Shown piece by piece: positions 24,571-34,684 of a stretch of DNA of 64,000 nt. The stretch covers positions 28,239,663 through 28,303,662 of the forward strand of contig OX243814.1 in the NCBI GenBank assembly GCA_945859605.1. The letters are read 5' to 3'. Each line of letters starts with the position of its first letter. Positions within the stretch are counted from its first letter, which is position 1. The notes under the pieces were generated by a model. The model did no database searches, had not been told where the DNA came from, and saw nothing but the letters and a program-made list of their open reading frames with translations. Origin of the DNA: Lumbricus rubellus (Eukaryota > Annelida > Clitellata > Crassiclitellata > Lumbricidae). The translations under genes were made by a program, and so were the position numbers.

Positions 24571-24949
24571 TTTCATTCATTCATTCATTCATTCCGAAAA
24601 CTTATATAGCGCCTCTTCAAGAAGTCTACTCAGAGGCGCTCCCAGCCCAGCCACGGCTAAAAAAATAGGTCTTAAGTAACTTGTAGAAGGCAGGCAAATT
24701 ATTCCGAGGTAGCGAGCGTAGCGCAAGCGGGAGCCCATTCCATGTGGACGGGCCAACAACCGAGAAGGCTCTACGCTGCCTGGTAGCACAGCGGGTTCGA
24801 GGGACCAGCAGCTCCCCATTGGCCGAAGAGCGTAAAGCTCTTAAACAGTTGACAATTGCAAAGGACCTGCTTTTACTAGACCATGCTGTACAGGGAATTG
24901 AAAGCGACAAGCTAGCCATCGTGATCTTTACCCTGAAGCTATTTTCCAT
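24571..24949 (-). pseudogene. LINE ORF C-terminal end with 3' tail
   Basis: Minus strand encodes ...NGELLVPRTRCATRQRRAFSV, VGPSTWNGLPLALRS and FFSRGWAGSASE-stop, the C-terminal signature of a non-LTR reverse transcriptase ORF. The stop lies inside GGGAGCGCCTCTGAGTAG, followed by TTCTTGAAGAGGCGCTATATA and a (GAAT)n tail at 24,571-24,595. It is 5'-truncated and inserted antisense in a sodium-pump intron. Confidence 0.85.
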
Positions 24950-25151
24950 ATGGAATGAGCCTATTCCCCCAATAGACCCTGCAGGATGATTATGTAATAG
25001 GCCTATGTATCAATGAACTGCATTGAAATAAAATGCTTCACCTCAGTATATAATAGGGCCTACTATGGCAGGTGCTAAAATCGCAGGCATAATTATTTTA
25101 ACTAATTATGTCAACATAATAATAATAAAATAAATTCTGTGTAATTTTCAG

Positions 25152-25286
25152 TTTGCTGTCGTTATCCGTGATAACGACAAGCTGAACATCCACGCAGAAG
25201 AACTTGTCGTCGGTGACGTCGTAGAGGTCAAGTTTGGTGACCTTGTGCCGGCTGACATTCGCATCATATCTGCGCATGGATTCAAG
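25152..25286 (+). CDS. Na,K-ATPase alpha exon, A-domain
   Basis: 135 nt, phase 0. Encodes [20 protein letters not shown] and [12 protein letters not shown], the actuator-domain strands that precede the TGES loop. Confidence 0.96.
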
Positions 25287-25573
25287 GTCAGGGACATGAT
25301 TATAAAACCCATCTAGTCATCATCATTATAGCTGAGCGCTCCTGCAAGATTATGAATGAGTAACCAAGCATTGTTTGAAGACATAATTGTGGTAGCATGT
25401 TAGGCCTACATGTACGTGATTCTTATGGTGACATAGTTGGATTAATTTTTTTGATGAATCTAGGATAGTCCTGTATGCGAAACTTCGTTCTCCCCTGATC
25501 TGGTCTGGTCAACCCATTGACGCCACTGCACTTGAATGTCTAAATTGCTTGCCCGCATGCACGCATCATGGTA

Positions 25574-25622
25574 ATCATTATCATCATCGTCATCATCATC
25601 ATCATCGTCGTCGTCGTCGTCA
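25574..25622. repeat. (ATC/GTC)n microsatellite
   Basis: A simple repeat just upstream of the TGES exon. Confidence 0.9.
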
Positions 25623-25651
25623 TATAATCATGGTGATGTTTGCGGTCGTAG

Positions 25652-25769
25652 GTCGACAATTCTTCTCTGACGGGAGAATCGGAACCGCAGAGTCGGACTC
25701 CAGAGTTTACCAACGACAATCCTTTGGAAACTAGGAATTTGGCTTTCTTCTCTACAAACGCAGTCGAAG
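25652..25769 (+). CDS. Na,K-ATPase alpha exon, TGES loop
   Basis: 118 nt, ending in phase 1. Encodes [15 protein letters not shown] with the conserved TGES dephosphorylation motif, then [18 protein letters not shown]. It follows an (ATC/GTC)n tract at 25,574-25,622 in the intron. Confidence 0.96.
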
Positions 25770-26203
25770 GTTTACATTTTGTACTTACACTAAACTTTTA
25801 GTAATTTCACTAATTAATCGAACTATATTCAGCTAAATAGCGTCAATGTTTATTAACGTTATTGTCAATTCAGTTGGTCGTTTGTATGTAAGTAGTTCGA
25901 GGTAAACAGAGTTTCAATTTTTAAATTATTTTTTCCCCAAAAATTCATCAGCAGTTGGTTAATGGAGGTATTGATGCTGATGCAATGCTAAGTTGCCTAT
26001 TTGTTTATTTCGATCTCATTTTGACTGAACTTGTGGCCTTTGATAAAAGTACTTAAATTGATAATAATTATAATAGCCTTATATTATATTATAAGCGAGG
26101 ATCGTCAGCCTCAATTTCGCCTTTGTTAAAATTATCAAATTGATAATTAAACGAGCAACATAATTATTTATTAGAATGACGTATTGATTTGTTACTTTTC
26201 AAG

Positions 26204-26472
26204 GTACTGCTCGCGGGGTCGTGATATGCACTGGTGATCGCACTGTGATGGGTAGAATAGCTAACCTTGCATCTGGACTCGAAGTGGGAACGACTCCGAT
26301 TGCCCGAGAGATCGCCCACTTCATCCATCTGATCACAGGAGTGGCCGTCTTCCTTGGAGTGTCTTTCTTCATCATTGCATTCATTCTTGGATATGTCTGG
26401 CTCGACGCCGTCATCTTCCTTATTGGAATCATCGTCGCCAACGTACCTGAGGGACTCTTGGCCACCGTCACG
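26204..26472 (+). CDS. Na,K-ATPase alpha exon, helices M3-M4
   Basis: 269 nt. Encodes [19 protein letters not shown], helix M3 ([17 protein letters not shown]) and M4 with the ion-binding [13 protein letters not shown]. The donor is GTCAGT. Confidence 0.96.
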
Positions 26473-27207
26473 GTCAGTCTAGCATTCCGTGGAAAGAGGA
26501 AGGGAGTGGGAAATGCGGCAGGCTTGGAAGAGATGGACCTGAGGGTCACGGAATGAGTGGATGGTTGGGAATGGATGAGAATGGAACGAAAGGGAGACTG
26601 GAGAGACTGCATGAGTAGATTGGTAAGATGGCTAAGAATGAAGTAGAAAAATTAGATATAAGTAGGAAAATGGTTGACTGAACAGGGTGGCAGACAAATG
26701 GTGGAAAAAACGGACAGTGACAGGTGGAGAGCAAAGCATGCGCAGGCAGGTAGAGGCAGGGAGCACAGAAAGGTACGAACTGAAGGAGATTGCACTAGGT
26801 CCGATGCAAAAATGTACATGTAGTAAAGAAACGTAGCCTCCTAAAGAATTATAAATCAAGTTAACAGATTAAGTTTTTCAGAAAAACTTAACAAAATCCG
26901 TTTATCTTGCATGCTTACTCAACGACGCAGACACGCAGTGATCTGTAACCTACTTACACATGTATGAGAAATATGTGCGTTAAAAATGGTTAAATGGTTT
27001 GAAGACACTAAATTTCAGTTAGAGATCCAAATTTCCACTAAGGCGTCAAAAGTAAGTTCTGCGACTTCAAAGACAATGAAAACTCTATTCTCTCGTCTTC
27101 GTCATAAATGCAAAAGTCTTATAGAACATATTACCGATGGGCTATTTCTAGTGAACAATTTCTTAGAATAGCAGCTTAAGACGATTCAGTGATTTCACTT
27201 CAGGTGA

Positions 27208-27456
<249 letters not shown>

Positions 27457-27665
27457 TAGCCAGTCTTTTTATAACATATACATTATACAGCTGATGTGAA
27501 TGTCGTAAGGGGTCGGCTTTTGGCTTTCAAGTCTGGTTGTAAGCTGAACTTCTGATCAGTAATTAATGAGAGAGTGATGTTGGGTGAAAGTAGCCTATCA
27601 ATCATCGTCGAATCTTGTAACTTTATTGGATGACATGTTGTCGTCGTCGTCGTTGTCGTTGTTGT

Positions 27666-27968
27666 CAAGGCCGTAGCCAGGATTTGATTTGAGGAGGTGG
27701 GGGTGTTTCTTCGGCAGAGAATTTCCGACGACCATTTTTTTAGTAATCGGAAACGTCTTTCTTACCATTTTCCGCCTAATTTCATGTTTTTTATGTGCTA
27801 GTGAATGCATTCTATTGTTTTTTTACACTTTTCATTTTGAGGGTGTTTTCATGGTTTTAGGCTATTTCATGGTTTTTACATCGTGTGCTAGTAAATGCAT
27901 TATATTATTTTTTCATTTTTCATTTAGGGGGTTTTCAAATACCCAAAACACCCCCTAGCTACGGCCTG
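27666..27968. mobile_element. hAT-like MITE of the AAGGCCGTAGC family
   Basis: The ends are CAAGGCCGTAGCCAGG and CCCTAGCTACGGCCTG. It is inserted in a GTT-rich repeat. The flanks GTTGTTGT and GTTGTTGG agree at seven of eight bases. The interior includes AATTTCCGACGACCATTTTTTT, shared with the copy near 16.1 kb. Confidence 0.75.
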
Positions 27969-28178
27969 GGTTGTTGGTGGTGGTGTTGCTAATCAGGCTT
28001 CAGTCAAATAATCTACTTTCTCTATAAAAAAAACGCTTCACAAAATGTTTATCGTCAATTCTGTTTGTAGGTATAGTGCAGTTTTGCCTACGTTTTATCG
28101 ATATTTAATTTTGTGGTATGTAGACTGTTTATCTGCCGCATTTCTATTTATTGTCTTCGCTGTCTTTGTCCAATGAAG

Positions 28179-28290
28179 ACGTTTCCTACGATAAGAATTC
28201 ACCGACTTGGATGGCGCTGGCGAGAGTAGCAATGCTCTGCAATCGTGCGGAGTTTAAGATCGGACAGGATCAAGTTCCAATTCTTAAGCG
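28179..28290 (+). CDS. Na,K-ATPase alpha exon, N-domain
   Basis: 112 nt, encoding [21 protein letters not shown] and QDQVPILK from the nucleotide-binding domain. The acceptor is an unusual AATGAAG, chosen because it preserves phase. The donor is GTAAGA. Confidence 0.9.
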
Positions 28291-28532
28291 GTAAGAAGAA
28301 TCTCGTTAACATAATCATAATCGTCATCGTGAATTTATATGGCGACACTTATTACTTCCTCTATTAGCCTACACACACGCCTTTCTGAACTTTCCCATAT
28401 CCTGCCTCTCACAAAACTTTACACTCTCAACTCAGTGTTGAATAAATTCTAATGTGCATATACCGTAGGCTAATTGCTGCAGTTGACATATAAATTGTTG
28501 TTCTATTAATAAATGATGTGTTTGTGATTTAG

Positions 28533-28665
28533 TGATTGCATAGGCGACGCATCTGAGTCGGCTCTTCTCAAGTGCGTAGAATTGTCCATCGGTCACGTGT
28601 CTGAATTCCGTAAAGACAACAAGAAAGCCTGCGAAATTCCGTTCAATTCCACGGCCAAGTATCAG
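28533..28665 (+). CDS. Na,K-ATPase alpha exon, N-domain
   Basis: 133 nt. Encodes [15 protein letters not shown] and [11 protein letters not shown] of the nucleotide-binding domain. A (TTC)n tract follows in the intron. Confidence 0.95.
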
Positions 28666-28701
28666 GTAAACCAGACTCCGCGATGAAACCAATAATTACA
28701 T

Positions 28702-28935
28702 TGTCTTCTTCTTCTTCGCTTCTTCTTTCTCTTCTTTCTTCTTCTTCTTCTTCTTCTTCTTCTTCTTCGCTTCTTCTTTCTCTTCTTTCTTCTTCTTCTT
28801 CTTCTTCTTCTTCTTCTTCTTCTTTTTCTTCTTCTTCTTCTTCTTCGCTTCTTCTTTCTCTTCTTTCTTCTTCTTCTTCTTCTTCTTCTTCTTCTTCTTC
28901 TTCTTCTTCTTCTTCTTCTTTTTCTTCTACTTCTT
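28702..28935. repeat. (TTC)n microsatellite
   Basis: Nearly uninterrupted TTC/TCT triplets in an intron. Long serine or glutamate frames across it are artefacts. Confidence 0.95.
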
Positions 28936-29207
28936 CTTTATTATCTCTATTACTTCTACTATTATTTTTATTATTATGATTGTACACTATTATTTTTATT
29001 AATTATTATTATCATTATTTATGCCCGAGGTAAAAATTACCCCTATAGACTCTAAGAAACAATAAAAAGTGCCTTGCCGTTCTGGAGTTAATTGCGTAAA
29101 AGTGCCTCGAAATTAAACTTTATTAACAGCATTAAACTTCTGCGTACAATACATACACCCTCAGCGAAACAATAATTGCCCTAACTAATATCTGTCTTCA
29201 AAACCAG

Positions 29208-29707
29208 GTTTCAATTCACGAGTTGGCCGGCGAAGATCACCACCTGTTGGTAATGAAGGGAGCACCAGAACGCATACTCGACAGATGCTCAACGATACTC
29301 GTCGAAGGTCGCGATGTCCCGATGGACGATGGATGGACGGAGGCGTTCAACCAGGCCTACATGGACCTCGGTGGACTCGGTGAGAGGGTGCTAGGCTTCT
29401 GCGACTACCACCTTCCGTCGGACCAGTTCCCACGGGGTTTCCCCTTCGATCCGGAGACGGAGAACTTCCCCTTGACTGGCCTCAGGTTCGTCGGACTCAT
29501 GTCGATGATCGACCCGCCGAGACCTGCCGTGCCCGACGCCGTGGCCAAGTGTCGCTCGGCCGGCATCAAGGTGATCATGGTGACCGGGGATCATCCCATC
29601 ACCGCCAAGGCAATCGCCAAGGGCGTTGGGATCATCTCTGATGGAACCGAAACCATCGAGGATATCGCCAACAGGAAAGATATTCCACTCAGTGAAGTCG
29701 ATCCAAG
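29208..29707 (+). CDS. Na,K-ATPase alpha exon, KGAPER to P-domain
   Basis: 500 nt, the largest exon. Encodes [13 protein letters not shown] with the ATP-contacting Lys, [41 protein letters not shown] and the following helix. It ends in phase 2. The Polinton insertion begins only 85 bp downstream. Confidence 0.96.
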
Positions 29708-29786
29708 GTTAGTTTTATTGTGCAGAGACTTCTTCTTTGTCGTCATCAGCGCCATTGTAGTCATCATCATCGTCATCATTATTATC

Positions 29787-29792
29787 GTCGTC
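29787..29792. repeat. Polinton target-site duplication, left
   Basis: GTCGTC, identical to 45,899-45,904. Six base pairs is the known Polinton duplication length. The site is within GTC-rich simple sequence, so chance identity cannot be fully excluded. Confidence 0.75.
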
Positions 29793-29954
29793 AGTAGTAG
29801 TTAATTGTGCCCTTTGGGGGTCTTTTATTATTTCCTGAGGGGGGTGCTCGGTAGTACAGTGGTTAGCGCGCTGAACTGTCAACCAAGAGGTCTTTTATTA
29901 TTTCCTTCCTGATTCCTCCTCTTCTCCTTTGGGGGTCTTTTATTATTTCCTGAT
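29793..29954. repeat. Polinton left terminal inverted repeat
   Basis: 162 bp starting AGTAGTAGTTAATTGTGCCC. Contains three copies of TCTTTTATTATTTCC (29,821, 29,891 and 29,937) and a tRNA-like stretch at 29,846-29,892. Relative to the right copy it has an extra 11 nt (TTCCTGATTCC) and two substitutions. Confidence 0.93.
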
Positions 29955-30593
29955 GTAAAGTTAACAACTTGACTTTTTTTGAAGAAGTCTGATATTGAAG
30001 ATAAATTAAGTTAAAATGGTGCTAAAGGTTAAGCTGGAGGGTGTTTGCCATTGAAGAAACAATCAACTAATTAATCAGTTAAAATGGTGCTATAGAAACC
30101 TGTTAAGCTATACATTCTGTAGGCTTACCGGTATCATTTACGGTGTTTTAGATTGAGAATTAGCCTAAACGAAGATTATTATTAAACTGACCTACATCTG
30201 TACTTTTCAATACGAGTGACTTTCAATGTTCAATGAGCTATAATTGTCAACAACAAGACCTGGTGACGACACGGTTGGCCAGCTGTACATTCACTCGCAG
30301 CCGTGCGCTCATTCATGTCGCTCTATTAATTTTGTATAAGACCAAAAATCACGCGCTGTAAAGAGAGGACTACAATAACAATACAGGTGTTGTGGTTTCA
30401 CGTCCAATGGTTAACATTGAGCTTTCCTGAACAGCAAAAGCGATGTACAAAGCACATTCGAAGAATGGGAAAACCGCACGGGTTGCATACATTTTGGATG
30501 GATGAACACATTAGGCCTAAATAATAACTCGTGAATAAAGTCATAAGGTCATTTCCATACCAGGCGAATGATCATAAAATAGGACCCCAACTT

Positions 30594-30594
<1 letters not shown>

Positions 30595-30680
<86 letters not shown>

Positions 30681-30712
30681 GCACGCACGCACGCACACAC
30701 ACACACACACAC
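30595..30712. repeat. (CA)n microsatellite
   Basis: About 118 bp of CA repeats with a short CGCA interruption, inside the Polinton left arm. Confidence 0.95.
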
Positions 30713-30957
30713 TACTTACAACCGACCTATAACATCGTTGGCACTTCGCACGTGGCACAATGCGATTAAATCTTATCCTACCCCATGCAATTTGAACAAA
30801 AAACGTCCTTGACCAAAAATATTGTCGTTCTATTTCCGGTTTTGTCGCTGCAGATAAAATCCGTCGCTGCTGTCTGATGAATACAACTTTATAGACCACA
30901 GTCGTTATTATGAAGACGCAAAATGAATATCGCTGTTCACCAGACTATGTATAGGCT

Positions 30958-30974
30958 ACACACACCCACACCAG

Positions 30975-31012
<38 letters not shown>

Positions 31013-31145
31013 CACACAGACACACGCACGCATACACATAGACACAGACACACACATACAGACACACACGCACACATACACGCAGAGATACACAGACACA
31101 CATACAGAGACACAGACACACAAACAGACAGACAGACCCACGCAC
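30958..31145. repeat. (GACA)n/(CACA)n microsatellite
   Basis: GACAGACAGACA followed by mixed ACACAGAC, inside the Polinton left arm. Confidence 0.9.
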
Positions 31146-31706
31146 GCATACACGAGTTTTCAGCAGAAGCAACATGAAACACAACGTAGTAACTAGGCCT
31201 ATAATAATAATAATAGTTATTAGTGTTCACTGTTCGTTAGATTGCGGCTACCGTACCGTACGGTGGCGCCGCGTGGCGAATAGGTGTAATCAGTTCAGCG
31301 TATGCTAGTCGTCTGTAGCTATAAGCTTACGTAGGCCTATATATGCAAGAGCAATGTGTTTCGTCTATATAAAATAATAGGCTATAGCTTCGAAAAACGA
31401 TTGTAATAATGGAACTTAATTAACATACAACCTGTAGGCCTATCCTACGATCTTCGATGCATAGTGCAGATTCTTCGGAAATGACCATAACTGCAGCGAA
31501 ACGAATAAGCTTACAAGAATACTTAACTAAACTTCGGTAATGTTAACTTAAGTAAAACAACTGGAATTTTAGCCGAGAAACAAAACTAACATCAGCAACA
31601 AACCAAACGACGTTTACCAAAAACTTGACAACGCCCCTAGGCTTAGGCCAATATAGATAGGCTACACACAAAAAAACCCAGTTCTACATTCGCACTTAGT
31701 CAAGCA

Positions 31707-31760
31707 TATCGCTGGTGATCAATAGAAAGATTCCGGTTAAAAACTATCTCCCCATCATGT

Positions 31761-31799
<39 letters not shown>

Positions 31800-32200
31800 T
31801 TAAATCACAATCAAACAGACCTCTTATAATTTTTGTCTAATACTTGTATATCGCTGGTGATCATTAGAAAGTTTCCCGTTAAAAACTATCCCCATCATGT
31901 AACAATATATATAAATATTAAATCACAATCAAGCAGAGCTCTTATAATTTTTTGTTTAATACTTGTATATCGCTGGTGATCATTAGAAAGTTTCCCGTTA
32001 AAAACTATCCCCCATCATGTAACAATATATATAAATATTAAATCACAATCAAGCAGAGCTCTTATAATTTTTTTTGTCTAATACTTGTATATCGCTGGCG
32101 ATCAATAGACATTTCTCCGTTAAAAACTATCCCCCGTCATGTAAGCAAGCAGACTTATAATTTTTGTCTAATAGGCTAATATTTTGTCTAATTATTGGAG
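31707..32200. repeat. 119-142-bp tandem repeat, about 3.8 copies
   Basis: Units begin TATCGCTGGTGATCA at 31,707, 31,849, 31,968 and 32,090. The first is longer because of an (AT)n expansion. Each contains GTTAAAAACTATCCCCCATC and a CTTATAATTTTT block. It lies at the integrase-distal end of the coding part of the element. It could be a control or replication region, or simply a minisatellite. Confidence 0.9.
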
Positions 32201-32367
32201 GAATACGGGTTCCTTCCTACAGACTCAAATAGACTATCGTCGGCTTCTTTAGCCAAATCTGATAGGCAGGTAGCCCATCGCTGCGTTCTGAAGAGAAAAT
32301 CGTCGAGTAGTAGTATAATTAATAAGTTGGGGGGCATTGCGTTTTAGAAGTTATAAATCAGTTAAAC

Positions 32368-33291
32368 TCACAATGATATCAAGTCTTTATTATCAACCCA
32401 TGAATTGAAAGAATCATCATAGCCTAACCATTTAACCAATGATCGGTTTCCACTTGTTCTTATAATCTTCTCTATTTTAAATGTATCTTGCGTTGTCGAT
32501 TGTAACTCAGCTTCATAAAATGTCCCTTGAATTAATTCTTCATTATAGTCAGATATTTTATACGTTATTGGATCTGTGTATTGAATTTGTGTTATAGTAA
32601 AAATCTCTTCGCTCCAATTAGCGGTATATCCTTTCTCAAATGTCTTTTTCTTCTTAGAAATTCTTACTTTATCTCCTACTGAAAATTTAGGTTTAACAGT
32701 TTCAGGTACAGCGTCTCCATATAGATTCGTCCACACAACCCATTCGTTTGCTTTGATGCTCGCTTTAACAGGAGTCATTTTAATGGAAGAATGTCTTGTG
32801 TTGTTGTATAAATTAACCATATTATCTAAAACATCGATATATCTCTGAGTTGAATTTGCTGTAAAATATTTAAACATCTTCTCTTTTACTGTTCTATTAA
32901 ATCTTTCTACGATACAAGATTTCTCTTCATTCTCAGTTGAGTACAACTGCATACCTAATGATTTTACCTGTTTATTATAGAATTCTGTTCCCTTATCGAC
33001 CCAAAGTTTTTCACCCCTTCTTTTGCTCGTATTAAATATTTTAACGAAAGCATCTGCCACAGATTCTCCGCGCTTATCTTTTAACGGCTGAATAAATGCA
33101 TACTTGGAAAATATATCGATGACGCTTAACAAATATTTCACACCAGAATTAAATTTAGCATAAGCCTGCATGTCAATCAAGTCAGCCGCCCAAACTTTGT
33201 CCACTCCCTGAACATAAACAACTCGCTTCCTGAACTTCTTGACTATAGGTTTATGCAATTCGTCAGCAAGTTGGTCTGTCCATCTCAGAGC
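32368..33291 (-). CDS. Polinton DDE integrase with chromodomain-like tail
   Basis: Retrovirus-like integrase that inserts the element. The catalytic triad appears as WAADLIDMQ (first Asp), LWVDKGTEFYN (second Asp) and KSCIVERFNRTVK (Glu). The C-terminal part reads IEKIIRT...LVKWLGYDDSFNSWVDNKDL, a chromodomain-like fold that may target chromatin. The frame is open upstream to a TAA near 33,330 but has no ATG before the conserved LADELHKP segment. It overlaps the end of the phospholipase gene in the -1 frame at an A-run, so translation probably enters by frameshifting from that gene. The end given here is the first codon after the slip site. Confidence 0.93.
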   Translation of the reverse strand, partial: ALRWTDQLADELHKPIVKKFRKRVVYVQGVDKVWAADLIDMQAYAKFNSGVKYLLSVIDIFSKYAFIQPLKDKRGESVADAFVKIFNTSKRRGEKLWVDKGTEFYNKQVKSLGMQLYSTENEEKSCIVERFNRTVKEKMFKYFTANSTQRYIDVLDNMVNLYNNTRHSSIKMTPVKASIKANEWVVWTNLYGDAVPETVKPKFSVGDKVRISKKKKTFEKGYTANWSEEIFTITQIQYTDPITYKISDYNEELIQGTFYEAELQSTTQDTFKIEKIIRTSGNRSLVKWLGYDDSFNSWVDNKDLISL

Positions 33292-33821
33292 TTTTTTTTC
33301 AACCCCATTCCAAAATGGGTTTTTGTTGATAATATCGGTTTAACTATAGATCTTTCAATTCGTTCGCGGAACGAAGGATTAGGTATATTATTTAATTCAT
33401 CTATCATAGCTCTGTCAGCGACGTTTCTCCCTGCTGTATCAGTATGTTTAGCATAAGCCAGGTCATGACGATAGGCTGCTGCATCAACCCTATCTACTGG
33501 TTTACTCCAATCTTTTGGTGTTCCATCATGATTCAATCTCAAATCCAATCGAGTACCTGGACCCGTGAAAGAATGTCCTGGAAGATGCATTTCACCCGGG
33601 TACTTTGCCCATGGAAGTTTAATATTAGAAGTAGCAGAATTGAGAGCTGATACCAAATCACCACCTGTAGCAGTGGACATTTTAGTAAACTGAGTTTTTC
33701 TAGCGCCACACTCAACACATACACATCTAAGCATAGGTCTGCCATTCTTACTGACAACTCGTTGAATATCTCTACACTCAGTTTGTCGCTTACATTTTAC
33801 GCAATACGAGCTGTGCTCCAT
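33285..33821 (-). CDS. Zinc-ribbon plus phospholipase A2-like protein
   Basis: 178 residues. N-terminal zinc ribbon with CVKC (residues 8-11) and CVEC...KTQF (about 35-44), then a parvovirus VP1-type phospholipase A2-like domain. This has a GPG calcium-loop motif (HSFTGPGTRLD) and the catalytic His-Asp in VDAAAYRHDLAYA. Such domains in small DNA viruses help capsids leave endosomes, and a similar role is inferred here. It ends HFGMGLKKKL-stop at the slippery A-run shared with integrase. Start codon context is TTAAAATG, 20 bp from the divergent ATPase start. Confidence 0.88.
   Translation of the reverse strand: MEHSSYCVKCKRQTECRDIQRVVSKNGRPMLRCVCVECGARKTQFTKMSTATGGDLVSALNSATSNIKLPWAKYPGEMHLPGHSFTGPGTRLDLRLNHDGTPKDWSKPVDRVDAAAYRHDLAYAKHTDTAGRNVADRAMIDELNNIPNPSFRERIERSIVKPILSTKTHFGMGLKKKL
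33291..33297 (-). promoter_or_regulatory. Candidate -1 ribosomal frameshift site A_AAA_AAG
   Basis: In the phospholipase frame the codons read AAA AAA AAG CTC TGA. A -1 slip on A_AAA_AAG moves the ribosome exactly into the integrase frame two codons before the stop. This heptamer is a known -1 slippery sequence. No stimulatory stem was modelled. An indel in the eight-A run is the alternative. Confidence 0.6.
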
Positions 33822-33841
33822 TTTAATATAATATAATTAAA
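33822..33841. promoter_or_regulatory. Divergent promoter between PLA2 and ATPase genes
   Basis: Only 20 bp (TTTTAATATAATATAATTAA type) separate two opposite start codons. The sequence is near-palindromic, A/T only, and gives TTAAAATG on both strands. Confidence 0.65.
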
Positions 33842-34618
33842 ATGGAAGTCCATGACCTGTCATGGAATGAAGATACATCTAAACGCTTTAACAGTCCTCT
33901 CCTACCAAGAAGCATCAGAGGTTTGATCGTCGGTAAGTCTCAATGCGGCAAAACAATATTACTACTTAATTTATTACTGAGACCTGGTTGGTTAGACTAC
34001 GATAACCTGCAGATCTTTGGCAAAAGTTTATTTCAATCAGAATATAAGATACTTAAGAAAGCATTCGAAGAGAAATTACCAAAGGAAGCAATTATAAGAC
34101 TTTTTGATAATCGCGATGAGATAATGAAATTAAATGTATCACCGACCGCCGTAGTCGAAGAGATGTCTAAAAACATGGAAAAGAAATCCGATATTGAGTG
34201 CAAGTTCTTTGAAACCTCTGAAGATGTTCCAGATCCACGAGACTTAAGTCGAGATAAAAAGAATCTCATGATTTTTGATGATTTACAATTAGAGAGGCAA
34301 AATAAATGCGAATCCTATTATATAAGAGGTAGGCATAGTAATGTAGATTGCTTTTACCTAGCACAAAATTATTTCAAGCTACCTAGACAAACTATAAGAG
34401 AGAATGCTAACTTTATATGTCTATTCCCTCAAGACCTCAAGAATATTAATCATATATACAGCGATCATATAGGCGTAGATGATATGACTATTGAAGAATT
34501 TCGAAAACTATGCAAAACTGCGTGGGATGAAACGCATGGTTTTGTGGTTATAGACCTTACTAGTAAAACAAATAAGGGCAGGTACAGATCTGGATTAGAT
34601 ACATTTTACATTAAATAA
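33842..34618 (+). CDS. Polinton packaging ATPase (FtsK/HerA-like)
   Basis: 258 residues. Walker A is GKSQCGKT at residues 31-38 and Walker B is NLMIFDDL with Asp146-Asp147. A polar Asn downstream (YLAQNYFKLPRQ, sensor-like) and an arginine-rich segment follow. It is predicted to pump DNA into capsids, as the A32-type ATPases of Polintons, adintoviruses and large DNA viruses do. Start ATG follows ATTAAA. It heads the plus-strand structural gene run. Confidence 0.92.
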   Translation: MEVHDLSWNEDTSKRFNSPLLPRSIRGLIVGKSQCGKTILLLNLLLRPGWLDYDNLQIFGKSLFQSEYKILKKAFEEKLPKEAIIRLFDNRDEIMKLNVSPTAVVEEMSKNMEKKSDIECKFFETSEDVPDPRDLSRDKKNLMIFDDLQLERQNKCESYYIRGRHSNVDCFYLAQNYFKLPRQTIRENANFICLFPQDLKNINHIYSDHIGVDDMTIEEFRKLCKTAWDETHGFVVIDLTSKTNKGRYRSGLDTFYIK

Positions 34619-34684
34619 AAGCAATAATAAAATGATAACAAAATTTAAGATTTTATATTCTAGGTTTAAAAATAGCTATCTAAA

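Larger units (their letters stand above)
29955..32340. other. Polinton left arm, non-coding
   Basis: 2.4 kb between the left repeat and integrase without a credible ORF. Holds (CA)n at 30,595-30,712, (GACA/CA)n at 30,958-31,145, an (AT)n run at 31,768-31,795 and the 119-bp minisatellite. It may be decayed coding or replication sequence. Confidence 0.7.

Noticed and set aside
29716..29804. Coding continuation of the exon past 29,707
   Set aside because: Residues after DPR become low-complexity Val/Ile from the microsatellite. A GT donor and phase match to 46,542 are clear.
29846..29892. tRNA gene in the Polinton repeat
   Set aside because: Only a D-arm/anticodon-arm resemblance is seen, with no B box or acceptor stem.
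31707..32200. CRISPR-like array
   Set aside because: Units of 119-142 bp are contiguous without unique spacers and lie in a eukaryotic element. It is an ordinary minisatellite.
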